Shown piece by piece: positions 43,806 to 54,964 of a DNA stretch of 64,000 nt (within the stretch, counting starts at the first letter, position 1; each line of letters opens with the position of its first letter). The notes under the pieces are model-generated. The model ran no database searches and was not told the origin of the DNA. It saw nothing but the letters and a program-made list of their open reading frames with translations. Where the stretch lies: contig OY294067.1 of the NCBI GenBank assembly GCA_958510875.1, positions 135,501,726-135,565,725 on the forward strand. The letters run 5' to 3'. The translations under genes and the position numbers were made by a program. Origin of the DNA: Endomychus coccineus. Lineage: Eukaryota; Arthropoda; Insecta; Coleoptera; Endomychidae.

Positions 43806-43910
43806 GAAATTTAAAATAATTGAGTATTAATTCAGCATCCTCTGACCGCATACCTGATAATAATATCGAATAATTTATATACAGCACGGTTGAAAATAAC
43901 TTTATATCTT

Positions 43911-43912
<2 letters not shown>

Positions 43913-43999
<87 letters not shown>
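43913..43999. repeat. (TA)n microsatellite
   Basis: About 87 bp of pure TA repeat between the PLE pair and a LINE 3' fragment. Confidence 0.98.
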
Positions 44000-44000
<1 letters not shown>

Positions 44001-44002
<2 letters not shown>

Positions 44003-44419
44003 ATCGAATTCTCCGCTCCGGCAGAGAAGAACATAGTCTTGAAAGAGGAGGAAAAATGGACAAAATATCAAGATCTCCTGTTCGAGCTCCGCACGCTATA
44101 CCCAGGCCACAAGGTCGTATTAGTGGTTCTGATCATCGGTGTTTTGGGCGGAATTCGGTCTTCGCTGCGTTCAAACTTGAAGATCATTCCGGCCTGTAGG
44201 AACTCGGCGCAGATCTTGATAGACCGGATGCAAAAGGCAGTCATTCTGGGTTCAATTAGAATACTTAGGGCACACGATTTAGGAACCTGAAGCTACTTAC
44301 CGACCGGTGGGGAGGAGTAGCTTCGGTTAACCGCCTTTTAGGTTTTTTCTGGCGCGACTGCTGCTATGTCGTCGGAGCTCGCAGCAGCCCCGACCAGGTT
44401 TGAATGTAAAAAAAAAAAG

Positions 44420-44423
<4 letters not shown>
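44001..44423 (+). mobile_element. LINE 3' fragment (RT C-terminal tail and UTR)
   Basis: Directly after the TA run, a plus-strand frame reads IEFSAPAEKNIVLKEEEKW, TKYQDLLFELRTLYPGHK, IIGVLGGIRSSLRSNLK and MQKAVILGSIRILRAHDLGT, ending at 44290. This is the C-terminal tail found after the RT in many animal LINEs (pattern ...KxxKYxDL...GALG...ARILRKVL). A GC-richer 3' UTR of ~110 bp and a short A run precede the next TA run. G+C content is much higher than its surroundings. It is 5'-truncated at the TA run. Confidence 0.8.

Positions 44424-44498
<75 letters not shown>
44424..44498. repeat. (TA)n microsatellite
   Basis: About 75 bp of pure TA repeat directly following the LINE 3' end. Confidence 0.98.
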
Positions 44499-44500
<2 letters not shown>

Positions 44501-45028
44501 GCAGGAGAACAAGATGAGCTAATGTTTTCAAGATTATCAAAAAAATATTGAAGTCACTGGAGCAATTGGAAGTCAGAACCTAATTAATTCATGTAAACAA
44601 TATTGAATACCTCTAATTATTTTAGATCATGTCACTTTACAACACGCTCAAGGGCAGGCCTTCCCGAAAACAAACATTTCAAGGTACGTTCAACTACCAA
44701 TCTTTGACTATTCATTCCTAAAAAAGATATCATTAATTCATTTGAGAATTCCAAATTGACCAGAAAATGTGGCATGGTAACTTTGTGAATTAATTACCGC
44801 TCCTTTTTCATGCTGACGAGTAGTAGCAAATCTGAAACACAAAATATCCAAATTAAAACTAACAGTTCAGAAATTCATAATTTTCAACCTTTTGGGTAAC
44901 TTCAATTTCCCAAAATAAACCATACGTATCACATATTGAAGGAAATGTTAGCATCTTATCACTGTCTAAAGGTAAAACCTCACTTGATACAAACCTACAC
45001 ATTGGGTCTGGATAAAGCCAAGAGCTAC
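44499..45028. other. Intergenic, no gene recognised
   Basis: AT-rich spacer between the (TA)n mosaic and the LTR element; nothing recognisable. Confidence 0.5.
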
Positions 45029-45032
45029 ATAC

Positions 45033-45271
45033 TGTTAGGGATTGATTGAATTATATGCATGACGACTCGGACAACACTATAAGAGACGTTTACTTATCAT
45101 CATTACATTAAAAAAAACCAAAAGTCCTTAATTATTATTTCTAACTTGACAACGTATGTCAACTTGAAAAACAGTGAATCGAGATCACCCTGATCTCATT
45201 TATTCACGCTCTCTTAACAAATGAGGCGTCGGGTAATCCCTTTCATACAGCGTGTGGCGCTGTATCTCACA
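45033..45271 (-). repeat. LTR (downstream copy in minus-strand sense)
   Basis: It matches 48750-48988 along its length (shared AAAAGTCCTTAATTATTATT, CTTGACAACGTATGTCAACT, AATGAGGCGTCGGGTAATCC) with scattered substitutions. TG...CA termini. It diverges from its partner at an estimated tenth of positions or so, judged by eye. Confidence 0.92.
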
Positions 45272-45379
45272 AGCGGCCATCCTGTGGAATTTCCGACTCG
45301 AAAATTTCCTCAATTCTGAAACACCGATTCAATAACAAAACGTGTCGATCACATCAGTTCAAAATCTTAACTTATAATA

Positions 45380-46058
45380 TTGAGTTTCTTTCAACTCGTT
45401 TAACCGAGAGCATCTTACAACTCACTACTCTGAAGTTTCTTTTAATATAATATCAAAGATGTTCCTTCAATTCAAAACCTAAGAGTTTCTTCCAACTCAA
45501 AACCTAAGAGTTTCTTTCAACTCAAAACCTTACAGTTTCTTCCAACTCAAAACCTGAGAGTTTCTTCCAACTCAAAACCTTAGAGTTTCTCTCAACTCAA
45601 AACACAAGAGTTTCCTTCAACTCAAAACCTAGGAGTCTCTTTCAACTCAAACCCTAAGAGTTTCTTTCAACTCAAAACATAATAGTTTCTTTCGACTTAA
45701 AACATAAGAGTTTCTCCCAACTCAAAACCCAAGGGCTTCTTCCAACTCAAAACCTAAGAGTTTCTTTCAACTCAAAACCTGAGAGTTTCTTCCAACTCAG
45801 AACCCGAGAGTTTATTCCAACTCAAAACCTAAGAGTTTCTTCCAACTCAAAACCTAAGAGTTTCTTCCAATTCAAAACCTAAGCGTTTCTTTTAACTCAA
45901 AACCTGAGAGTTTCTTCCAACTCAGAACCCAAGAGTTTATTCCAACTCGAAACGTGAGAGTTCCTTCGAACTCAAAACCTAAGCGTTTCTTTCAACTCGA
46001 AACCCGAGAGTTTCTTTCAACTCAAAATCTAAGAGTTTCTTTCCACTCAAAACATGAT
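45380..46058. repeat. 25-bp minisatellite, about 27 units
   Basis: Units of AAGAGTTTCT + TTCAACTCAAAACCT repeat at a 25-bp period (for example starts at 45481, 45506, 45531) with frequent single-base variants such as TTCC for TTTC and GAGAG for AAGAG. The array lies inside the LTR element, between integrase remains and the downstream LTR. The first few units at the left are degenerate. Confidence 0.95.
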
Positions 46059-46149
46059 CACTGCAAGAAATCTTTGCAACCACTTCCCGCTTCCTGAATG
46101 TCATTACTCATATCTTGCTCTCTCCAAAGTTTCATTTTATCACGAGCTA

Positions 46150-46600
46150 CATCACCTGTATACGCTCTACCTTTCTCACATGGATTCACCGGCCCAACTT
46201 CGTATTCATCTTGTATGGGCCTGCAAATTATGATAATAATTTACCTCTTCTGATTTCTGTTCGTAGAATTTTCTTTTCAACTAAAACTAAATCGCTAACG
46301 TGATACGTATGAGCCACTTTTCGCTTCTTATCGTACGAATCCTTCATCATTCCAGAATTCCGATCTTATTTCTGTTTGGCCTGTTCTCTTAGCCTAGGTT
46401 CTTTCCCGTTACGAGAACGATAACGATAGATTAATTCCATTGGTGTCTTATTGGTTGTTTTATTAATTGTTGTATTTAATCCGCTCTGCACTAGATCTGC
46501 TTTAAGATCTCAATAAGTCTGATCATTTTCTGTATAAACAGCTGAACATACTAACACTGTGTTATTAACTCGCTCCACTTTCTGGTGATACTTCTATTTG
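46150..46600 (-). pseudogene. Gypsy integrase C-terminal half
   Basis: On the minus strand, after a junction near 46590, broken frames read KVERVNNTVLVCSAVY, LNTTINKTTNKTPMELIYRY and AHTYHVSDLVLVEKKILRTE, then GKLLS and FAGPYK. These match the end of the integrase core and the C-terminal GPY/F-type domain. The zinc-binding part and most of the DDE core are missing, removed by the same deletion that took RNase H. A few stops lie between the blocks. Confidence 0.75.
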
Positions 46601-47739
46601 GTGATAAGCCGAGGCAAGATCTAAGGGTGTGAAATATTTTTGTTGACTAAGGCGATCAATCAAGTTATCAGTTGATGGAAGTTATCGTTACTGAATCAAC
46701 ACGTCCATAGTCAACGACTATTCGATTATCTCCGGACTTCTTTTCAATTAAAAGTATGGGAATTGTGTAAAATGAATTGAAGGATTCAATTATATCATAT
46801 TTAGTAAGATCTTCTAATATATCTTCAACTATTGCTCGTTCATCGTAAGACAAACGATATGGTCTAGAAACTGTATTTATAGTAGGTACCTACTAATAAG
46901 TTCAATCTTCATTTGAATCTTAGTATTGCTTAACAAATTATTACTCGTATCATTGAAAATATGTTCGTATCAATCCAAAATTGATTGTAATCGCAATCGC
47001 TCATCGTGAAAATTATCAACCACATCATTGTGATAATCTATAGCATCTATTGAATTTCCTCTAGCGACAAATTTGTTCCCAAAAATTTCAACTACCGAAT
47101 TGGATTTATTTATGGCTGTAACGAAACCTCTTCCACATTCTATTGAAATAACTCCTTGTTTGATATCTATTTCAAATTTTGGATTGAGATGTTCTGTTTT
47201 TGAAACTTTCACATTAACTTAATTTTTATCCTTCACAATAAAAGTCAATTTTCCGACCGATCTAGGCGGAATCGAAAATTTGAGCCACATTTTATTTTGA
47301 CTTTTCTTTCATGGTCATCTAATTCTGCTAATTGAGATGGTAAATCTTCTTTCAAAAAATATATTTTTCCTGGTGTTTTAATCATGGTAACCCCATGCGG
47401 CTCGGTGAAAGGTCTACCTATGATTTTCGAAGTACGCTGGATTCCATCTGGTACAATCAACACAGGTACGATGGCTGCTACATCGAGATTAGGTATCTCA
47501 GCATTCAACATACACTCTCCTAATGGCACGACAGTAGCATCACCATAACCTTTTATTACTTGATCCGTGCATTTAACATTGTCTAAAGAAAATTTGTCTG
47601 AAACCGAACACGAAATCATATTGCAACCACTACCAAGATCCAAATATGAATCCAAAATTACTTGATTCACCATTCCATTAATGTAATACTTAGCGTCGTC
47701 TTTATTACCTGATATACACATGACTTTCATCTGCAACAA
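46585..47739 (-). pseudogene. Gypsy protease and start of RT
   Basis: The frame 47739-47245 is the retropepsin region, with active-site-type LDLGSGCNMISCSV (DLG where DTG/DSG is usual), TVVPLGECML, VLIVPDGIQRTSKIIGRPF and HGVTMIKTPGK. A second frame (47212-46970) continues with NPKFEIDIKQGVISIECGRG. The RT start (46853-46668) has YDERAIVEDILEDLTKYDII and IPILLIEKKSGDNRIVVDYG. After one shift it reads DNLIDRLSQQKYFTPLDLAS and AYHQIEVSPES, where it stops at the deletion junction (about 46585). The catalytic YxDD box and everything to mid-integrase are absent. Confidence 0.85.
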
Positions 47740-47740
47740 A

Positions 47741-48639
47741 AAACATTGTGCCTTAACATGTCCAACCTTATTGCAATACTCACATTTCTTTTTTTCAGTA
47801 AAATTTTGAACACAGTCTACTGATTTATGACCTGATTACATGTGAAACATAAAATACCATGATGATGAGTCCGAGTATGTTCAATTGGTTTTTGTCGATT
47901 CAATTCGTTATCTACTGAATCGGGAATTCTTCTATTGAAATGTGTAGCTATATCCGTTAGATAAACTAGCACCTTATCAGTTGAGGTACAATCCGCTGAT
48001 TAAGCACCTATTCTTAACATTTCGTCACCTATAGCCATGATAATTACATCCGCGATGACATAGTCTGGGGAATCGCAACTATTACCCAACGCTAATTCAA
48101 GATAAAAAAACTTTTGTAAGTCTTGACCAGCTTTTCTCCCCTCATTCACTAATTCTCGCAGTTTGCGTGCCACAATCTTACCAATAGGGAAGTACGCAGT
48201 CAATTTAACTACCCATTCACTCTAACCATAATCAATACAAGGAAGAGAATTATACCAAAATTTGACGTTTCTCGCTAATTTAGAAAACATATAGTAGATT
48301 TCTCAATCGGAAATTTTTGCACATGATTCAATACGATGTATCCATTAACAAATGTTTATATCACTTTTTCTCGGATTAAACTCAGGAATATTGTCGCCAA
48401 GAACTATGAATAGTGAAGTGGTATTATGGGAGTCTCTTGACAACTCAACCGAGATGTTAGATACACTAGAATCATAAACTATAATTACGACCTCTCATTT
48501 CCTCTTTAGATCTTCCATTTCTTCATCCATTTCCTTACGAAATAATTTAAATTTACTACTTTTACAACGTGCATCTTCGCCTGAACTCGAGTTTGAACTA
48601 GAATTTGTAGATTTTCTACGTATTTTCGAGTTGAGCATA
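47741..48639 (-). pseudogene. Gypsy-like gag with two zinc knuckles
   Basis: The likely start is the minus-strand ATG at 48639 (MLNSKIRRKSTNSS, then a Ser-rich and KEMDEEMEDLKRK stretch). A middle frame (48203-48000) reads LTAYFPIGKIVARKLRELVN and LELALGNSCDSPDYVIADVI. Near 47850-47770 are CFTCNQ...HKSVDC, broken by a one-base loss, and an intact CEYCNKVGHVKAQC (CX2CX4HX4C). Gag would form the particle shell and bind RNA. Several stops and shifts make it nonfunctional. Confidence 0.7.
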
Positions 48640-48749
48640 ATTTATATATTAATCAAATATATTTTCTTCTCACAGTTTATTCTCTCTCTGTAACTCACTA
48701 TATTTATAATAATCTTCTAACACGATTGATTCAGATCCCACTTCTGATC

Positions 48750-48988
48750 TGTTAGGAATTGGTTAAATTATATGCATGTCGAATCAGACAACATTATAAA
48801 AGAAGTTTATTCATCATCATTACATCAAAAAAACCCAAAAGTCCTTAATTATTATTCCTAACTTGACAACGTATGTCAACTTAAAAAACATTGAATCGTG
48901 ATCACGCTGATCTCATTTATTTACGCTCTCTTAGCAAATGAGGCGTCGGGTAATCCCTTCCATACAGCTTGTAGCGATGTATCTCACA
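48750..48988 (-). repeat. LTR (upstream copy in minus-strand sense)
   Basis: Partner of 45033-45271, same length and termini. A TATAAAA-type sequence inside (CATTATAAAAGAAG near 48790) reads on the plus strand; a minus-strand promoter was not identified. Adjacent internal sequence (GATCAGAAGTGGGATC on the minus strand) may include a primer-binding site starting at TGGGATC, but I could not match a tRNA. Confidence 0.9.
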
Positions 48989-48992
48989 ATAC

Positions 48993-49189
48993 ATATAACC
49001 AATACAACTAGTGAAGGAACCTACGTTCTAGTGCAATACCCACGGAATTGTAATGATTTTCGGTTTTCCTTTACTCCAGAATATACCTAACACTATTTAA
49101 CAAATAAAGTTAATGCAAGCTAACCCAGGAGGCTAACCTAACTTATTACTCACCAATTCACCAATTACTACCTACTTATAATTATAACC
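48993..49189. other. Short spacer, nothing recognised
   Basis: AT-rich sequence between the LTR element and the dispersed repeat copy. Confidence 0.4.
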
Positions 49190-49900
49190 TATTTTCGATA
49201 CAACTTGTTTCTACCAAATTCAGTTACTACTAATCTATATTTTTCTTCAACATTGTATATCATTTTATTCCTATTATAATCTTCCAGATATCTTATTCCA
49301 ATGTATTATCTGATCACAAAACTTACTTCAAACCGTTTTCCGTCAGTCGGTCTTAATTTCATTCTCAGATACTTTTATATTGCAAATAATGAGAAAGACT
49401 GTGATGTCAGCATTATGGTTCATTATCCCGTCGGACAAGTTCATTTACGGTTTGAATCCCAAATTGCTGGATTCCATCACTGAAGTCAATTTAAGCCATA
49501 GACAGAGGAAGAGTGAGAATATTCGAACTTTCTTCTCGCGTGTGTACACATCGATCTGAATAGTGTAAGTAATGTTTTTCATTCTCATATAATGAAGAAT
49601 TAACAAAAATAATTGAGCGGATTTCGAAACTATTTATCATCATGTCTTGTGATTACCTGACCTAATTTTGGAATTATTCATTATTGTGTTTTATTAATCG
49701 ATTTATTTATTACCAAATTCGCCGCAGTCATTCCAAAGAGCCTTTTATTTTATTTGTTAATTTGCTTTAATAAATTTTATTAAGTCAGTTCTACCAATAT
49801 TGTTTCTTTTAAAATACATTTAAACAATATCAAACAAGTATCCTCAGGGATACGCCATTCCTCTCGGCCACAAACGAATATTCACTTAAAAACATTCAAC
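49190..49900 (+). repeat. Dispersed repeat, uninterrupted copy
   Basis: About 710 bp matching 32440-32855 plus 35083-35410. At 49585-49596 it reads TCTCATATAATG, the empty form of the site occupied by the DUF4817-type transposon. Recognisable blocks include AATTTCATTCTCAGATACTT and CCTCAGGGATACGCC. It could be a solo LTR; the ends are unclear. Confidence 0.8.
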
Positions 49901-50590
49901 AAAAAACTGCCACGTGGTAATATGGTATCTGTTTTGAAATATATTGAATATTTTGGAAAAAGTGATTTGATGACATTTAACTATGTCCAAAAATAGTCTA
50001 TTCATATTACAATATTCGTGTAACCCATTCAGTTCACGTTGGAGAGAGAAACAATCATACACATTCATATATATCAAGATCATTCGCATAGATACGAAAC
50101 TCTGAGTTCAGGAAACGGCGCAATGTCTTTGATGAAGAGTGAAAAGAGGAGAGGCCCTGAATGTCATTCATGGAGAACACAGATGTGATTTGAATAAAAT
50201 TAGATGTAAAATTGTAAATTTTAACATATTGGGATCTGTTGTTTAAATACAAATTAATCCACCGAAGCAGATTGACATGTATACCGATGTTTTCTAAATT
50301 AACGAACCATGTATTGAGATGTACAATATCAAATACTTTTGTATCTGTATACATGGTGTCAACTTGATTTTCTTCACCCATTACCTCGAAAACATTCTGA
50401 ACAAACAGCAATTAATTGGTGATAACAGATCTTCCTTGAAAAAGAACCATATTGATACTCAGATATATGATGCTTTACTATGAAAAATAACAGGTCCAAT
50501 AAAATTGCTTGAAATTGGTCGATAACCAGTAACTTTGCATTTTTTTCTCACCTTTCAGAATAGGAACAATTGGTGACCACAGAACCATAG
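49900..50590 (-). pseudogene. LINE (Jockey/CR1-type) reverse transcriptase fragment
   Basis: Read right to left: SPIVPILKGEKKM-like start near 50580, YRPISxxxx degenerate, EYQYGFFQGRSVITNL (about 50440), VDTMYTDTKVFDIVHLNTW (motif A, with the Asp in TD), IHVNLLRWINLYLNNRSQYV, IQGLSSFHSSSKTL (degenerate motif B region), FRIYANDLDIYE (motif C, YADD changed to YAND) and LNGLHEYCNMNRLFLDIVKC. Motif order is right for a LINE RT. The altered YADD box and frame changes near 50055 show it is dead. It is 5'- and 3'-incomplete. Confidence 0.8.
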
Positions 50591-50700
50591 TCATACCCAA
50601 AAGAGGTTCAATGTTAAGTGCACCATACGTAATAAGTTCACGCTAAATATCCCTGTTTTTAATGCAGCGTCTGCGAAGGTATTGGGAATGACATAACGCT

Positions 50701-51194
50701 ATGAAAAAATTCATGGAGACTGTACATCCGCAAATTAAGAATGATGAAAAATATACAAATAAACAGGAATCAGTTCAAACTTCCATCAACCGTTTGAGAT
50801 GCATTGAAGCTCATTATTGTCGCTCGCAATCGGAAAGAATGTATCTTCCTTCTGAATTGAATATCAATAAACCATGTGTGATGTACAGGTTCCACCAGAA
50901 GTGACGATAAGAAAATCATACTTCCGCAGAATATTCAACACTAAATATAATTTGAGTTTCAAAGCACCAAGTAGAAACGTTTGTTCTAAATGTTCAAAAA
51001 TTTCGGAAAGGATTAAGAATCGATCGAATTCACAAATAAAGAGTAATGTGATGATAGAAAAAAGGATGTACAAACTTCGAGCCGACGCGTTTTTTGATCT
51101 TCTTCGTGAAGACAATGTTGAGCTCATAATATTTTCATTTAATTGTCAAAAGAATCTAGTGCTACTCAAAGTACCAGACATCTCAACCCTCTAA
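50701..51194 (+). pseudogene. Fragment of a transposase-like repetitive protein family
   Basis: Two plus-strand frames joined by a shift near 50890 read SVQTSINRLRCIEAHYCRSQ, SERMYLPSELNINK, then VPPEVTIRKSYFRRIFNTKY, NLSFKAPSRNVCSKC, and KLRADAFFDLLREDNVELII with FNCQKNLVLLKVPDIS. This matches the layout (ESHYCRxxSxRxYL..., YRxIFNxxxNLSFxxPxxDxCxxC, HxxRAxxFxxxL, FDxQKxLxLPK) of a protein family repeated in many insect genomes. I believe it to be transposon-derived, but I cannot name it with certainty. Cys residues in NVCSKC probably bind zinc. Confidence 0.5.
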
Positions 51195-54100
51195 GCTTCC
51201 GGATTTACTCGTATGAATTAACTTGTTGAATTTTTTCAAATAAAATTATTACCATATTACTTACCTCAGATTTTATTAAAATTATCCTGTGTAACGAATA
51301 AAACTGGCAATGTGCACTATTGTCATGAACAAATCTCCATTAGTTGTGGATGAAAACTGCAATTTTCATCCGTAAAACTGATATTTCATCAATATTTTTA
51401 TCATCAGAACTCAATTCATGTTTGCAAGAAGATTATAATCGTATTTTCCTATCGTATGAATGATTTGCCTCATATGTAAATGGATACTTATGCCTGTAGT
51501 AGTTTTTCATTGATATCTCTGGATATGGAAAGTGGTAGATTCAAACACCCCTCACTCCTATTTTCATAGGATAGTTTGATTATTATAAACTTAAGTTACG
51601 TTCAATGCAAAATTCATTACATTTCATGACATTAAATATCTCCTAACGAAACCATTTGTTCTAGTGTTAGAGGTTTTTAGCAGTAACGATAATTCGCTGA
51701 AGTATTGATTAACATAGTAATCAATGGTTGAAGCAAATACAAATTACTTTCTGCTTTATTGAATTCAATCACTCTCAAGAAAAACATTATATGTTGAAAA
51801 GGATGTATTTTATTCATCCAAAGAATATAATGTTCATACATGCCTGAAAATGGAGTTTAGGGCAATAGTTTGAACCAACTTCACATTATGATCATCTCAT
51901 ATTAAAACCCTACAACAATGTATTACATACCTACGACATATACTAACCATCAAAACCTACATACTGTGAACCTAAATGAATGATCTAGAAAAATTTAGAA
52001 CTAGGAGTGCTTTTCGCATCATAGAAAGGCGTTCTGTACAAAGGAAAAGAAATAAAATACCACGATAAATCGACAAATTCATCCAAGTCAACGTCTATCT
52101 CCTTGATCATCTAGAAAAAAATCAGACAGTTTCAATTTGTTAGAAATTTAAACTGAAATCTGTTGTTACATTTCAAAAATTTTATATTGTAAATAAAGTC
52201 TATGTTATTACAGGAATATGCTTCCTTATTGAAATCGCCAAGTCCCACCGAATGAAGAAAACAACCTGTTTATCTGCAAACAATATCAAAAACTAAGAGA
52301 ACTAATATGAGTTATGGACCTCGTTGATACCTTGCTTTCAAAATTCGTCATAAGGGTACAGGGTCATGTTTAAATTTGGTATGTTGATGATATTCAAAAA
52401 GCGAACATCGTAGGTACATGAAAACCGAAATATTTTTGAACAGCCTTATAATTCAAATTTTAATTTTGGGGTTCAATGTACTTGACGGAATACTAATTTC
52501 TAACATAATTTCAAATATTTTTAAGTAACCTATTTTTTTTTAGAGGGCCTTTTATGTGGCAAACACAACAGAAAAAGTTGTTCAGAATCCACATCTAGGC
52601 GCTCATTCCAAATTTCAAGTTCCTCTACCAATTATTATGTTTTCAGTAACCTTCATTTCTTTTCTTCATCCAGAAGCTTGGAATCAGAATCTAGGTCCGT
52701 ACCTCAAATGCCAAAAACCTCGGCCACATTTTCTTGTGATTGTCATTTCCCAAATCGAACAATTTAATTTTTAACAAAGACAACAATCCCTGTATCCATA
52801 ACAATATTGAACGGTTGAAGTTACGAACAAGCAGTACTTAATTGAAACTGAATTGAAAAATACGGTTATTGCTATATTTACTGAAAAAATATACAAATAC
52901 TGCATTCAACTACTGCTTTTGTTTAGTCAAGAGATTAATTACAACAGAGAGCATTCACTAGAAGAAGAAAGAAATAAAAGCTTCAGTTCCTTCAAATTCA
53001 ATAGATGCAGATACCAAAATGACACTAAGAAATAGAAGCGTAGTTGAATAGCAACGTAAGTAGAATACATTATCGAGCATTGATGAATTTTTCCACATCT
53101 TGGAGGGAGGTGACGAAGCAAGAAAATTGCAGTTTTGTTAATGAAAATGTCGATATTGCGAGAAGGCAATAGGATAACATGAGCAGTTCAACTAATTCCT
53201 AGAGGACATGTAAGGGCTGTTTTTGAATAATTCCGAAATCGTATTCAAAAATGTGCAAATTAAGGTGCAAATTTAGTAGAGCCTGACTTCAAATTTGAGG
53301 TTTACCTTACATTTATTCAATTATAACTTAATGAGTAGTGATAAGCCAGTAACATATAGTAATGATCTAAGTGTTAATATTTTCACATCATAATATGTAA
53401 ACTTTGTTGCAATCGAGTTATAAACAAATTTCTTCATTTGGGAAATAAACATTACAATAAGATTTGAGAGATCAAAGTTGGCCGAGGATATTGAAATTTG
53501 GAATAGGAACTTTTCTGTGAAACTTTTTGACTTCTCTTCTACTGAAAAGCTACCATCTCTGAAAAAAATGGAAAATTCGCAGAGGATTGAGATTTGGAAC
53601 AGGAGCCTCGATGTGTAATTTAAGACAATTTTCGATAATTTTCTGTTGTCTGTGGACATAAAAGGCACTTCACCACAAATGGAGAAGGAAAGATTTTTCA
53701 AAAATTCCAAAAGAATACTCGATTTAACTTAACTGAAAATATGTCAAAAATCTGTCTTCAATTATGCAAGGCCAAGAAAACTTCTCACCTTTCACAAGAG
53801 TTATTTCACCAATCCGGGGACACACTGTATCATACCAGAATCCAAATGAAAATTTAACACTCAGAATTTGTATTTATTGATTTCAAAGAAGTTAAGTGAT
53901 AAATTCATACGAGTTTTTCATCTATAGCCTCTTTCGTGGCAACTTATTTGAAAATAAAAAGTCGGATTAATCTTCGAACGAGGTAATCAATAATTACGAT
54001 CCCAACAGCAATATGTTCGAAACGTATATTGCTCTTGGTCAGCTTTCTTGTGAGCTCGTTAAATCAGTCATGACTGTCGTAAAATCATAGTGAGTTCCTA

Positions 54101-54840
54101 CAAACAGTAATATAAACTTGTCTAATGTGTCTTTCAAAATGAATCGCTTCAATGTGCCCGTATGTATTTCAGGCGCCATTTTACATGACTGAAACAGTTC
54201 AAGGTTCCTCAGATTTCCGGTATAATATACTATCCCATTATTAACATATCTATATGTCTTTCATGAGCGAAATGTTAACGTCCGTCTCTTCTAGCTTCAT
54301 TCCTTTCCAACATTCATCTGGATATCTTGAAGTAAGGAACATCTCAATAATGATATAGTTATGTTATTGATCGTTGCCCTACTATTTCTCCATATTTTGG
54401 ATTAAAATGGAAAGTTTGTATTTCGTAATGAGAAATCGGAGAAAACCGCGTACGGATTAATTTCCGAACATTTCTCACAACCGCTAGGAAGTTGTTAAAG
54501 GATAGGAATTCAATGCCATAGGAGATATAGGAGCGGTATCAAGAAATATATTACAGTGCCGAGGAACGTTCATATAAGATTAGTGATTACAAACAATTTT
54601 CGAAAGGACATTCCTCAAATACTGTATATATAGAAGATTTTAGAGTATAAAGTATCAGGGTATATTTATCAGTAGATATTGTGTTGATTTGTACATCATC
54701 TTATTCGATTTTGTGGAAGAAATCTTTAAGCCGTTCCAATACGACTTTTGACCAATGATGTTTACACTATATTAATGATACAAATCAGTTGTTATGGAAT
54801 AATAAAACATGTGTACAACGTTTGAAAATTTTCTCTAGTG
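51195..54840. other. Intergenic, no gene recognised
   Basis: About 3.6 kb of AT-rich sequence. Open frames of 60-130 codons (the longest 53710-53321 minus) resemble nothing known. Near 53490 and 53590 a short motif (GAAATTTGGAATAGGAAC / GAGATTTGGAACAGGAGC) recurs about 100 bp apart, suggesting a small local duplication. Confidence 0.5.
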
Positions 54841-54964
54841 CAATTTCTGGAAAACGGGTTTGGGACCCGGTATGTCCCAGCAGTATTAAAAGAATACAAT
54901 CTTATTTGAAAACAAAACGGGTTTATTGCGGAAAATAGCATATTTTACTAGAGTATAACATATT

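Larger units (their letters stand above)
41422..43880. mobile_element. Third inverted Penelope-like pair, flanked by (TA)n
   Basis: The outer ends are inverse copies: TTATTCGATATTATTATCAG (41422) against CTGATAATAATATCGAATAA (ending about 43874). The matching 3' non-coding parts run about 480 bp. The minus copy (41422 to about 43035) and plus copy (from about 43036) meet head to head. Long TA runs lie on both sides (41366-41421 and 43913-43999). This is a third PLE family, different from those at 16 and 38 kb. Confidence 0.88.
45033..48988 (-). mobile_element. Ty3/gypsy-like LTR retrotransposon, internally deleted
   Basis: It is bounded by two similar 239-bp LTRs (45033-45271 and 48750-48988) that begin TGTTAGG and end TATCTCACA. 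ATAC directly flanks both ends (45029-45032 and 48989-48992), a 4-bp target duplication. Coding order on the minus strand is gag, protease, RT, then integrase, the Ty3/gypsy order. The stretch from mid-RT to mid-integrase is missing. A 25-bp minisatellite occupies the space between integrase and the downstream LTR. Confidence 0.93.
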
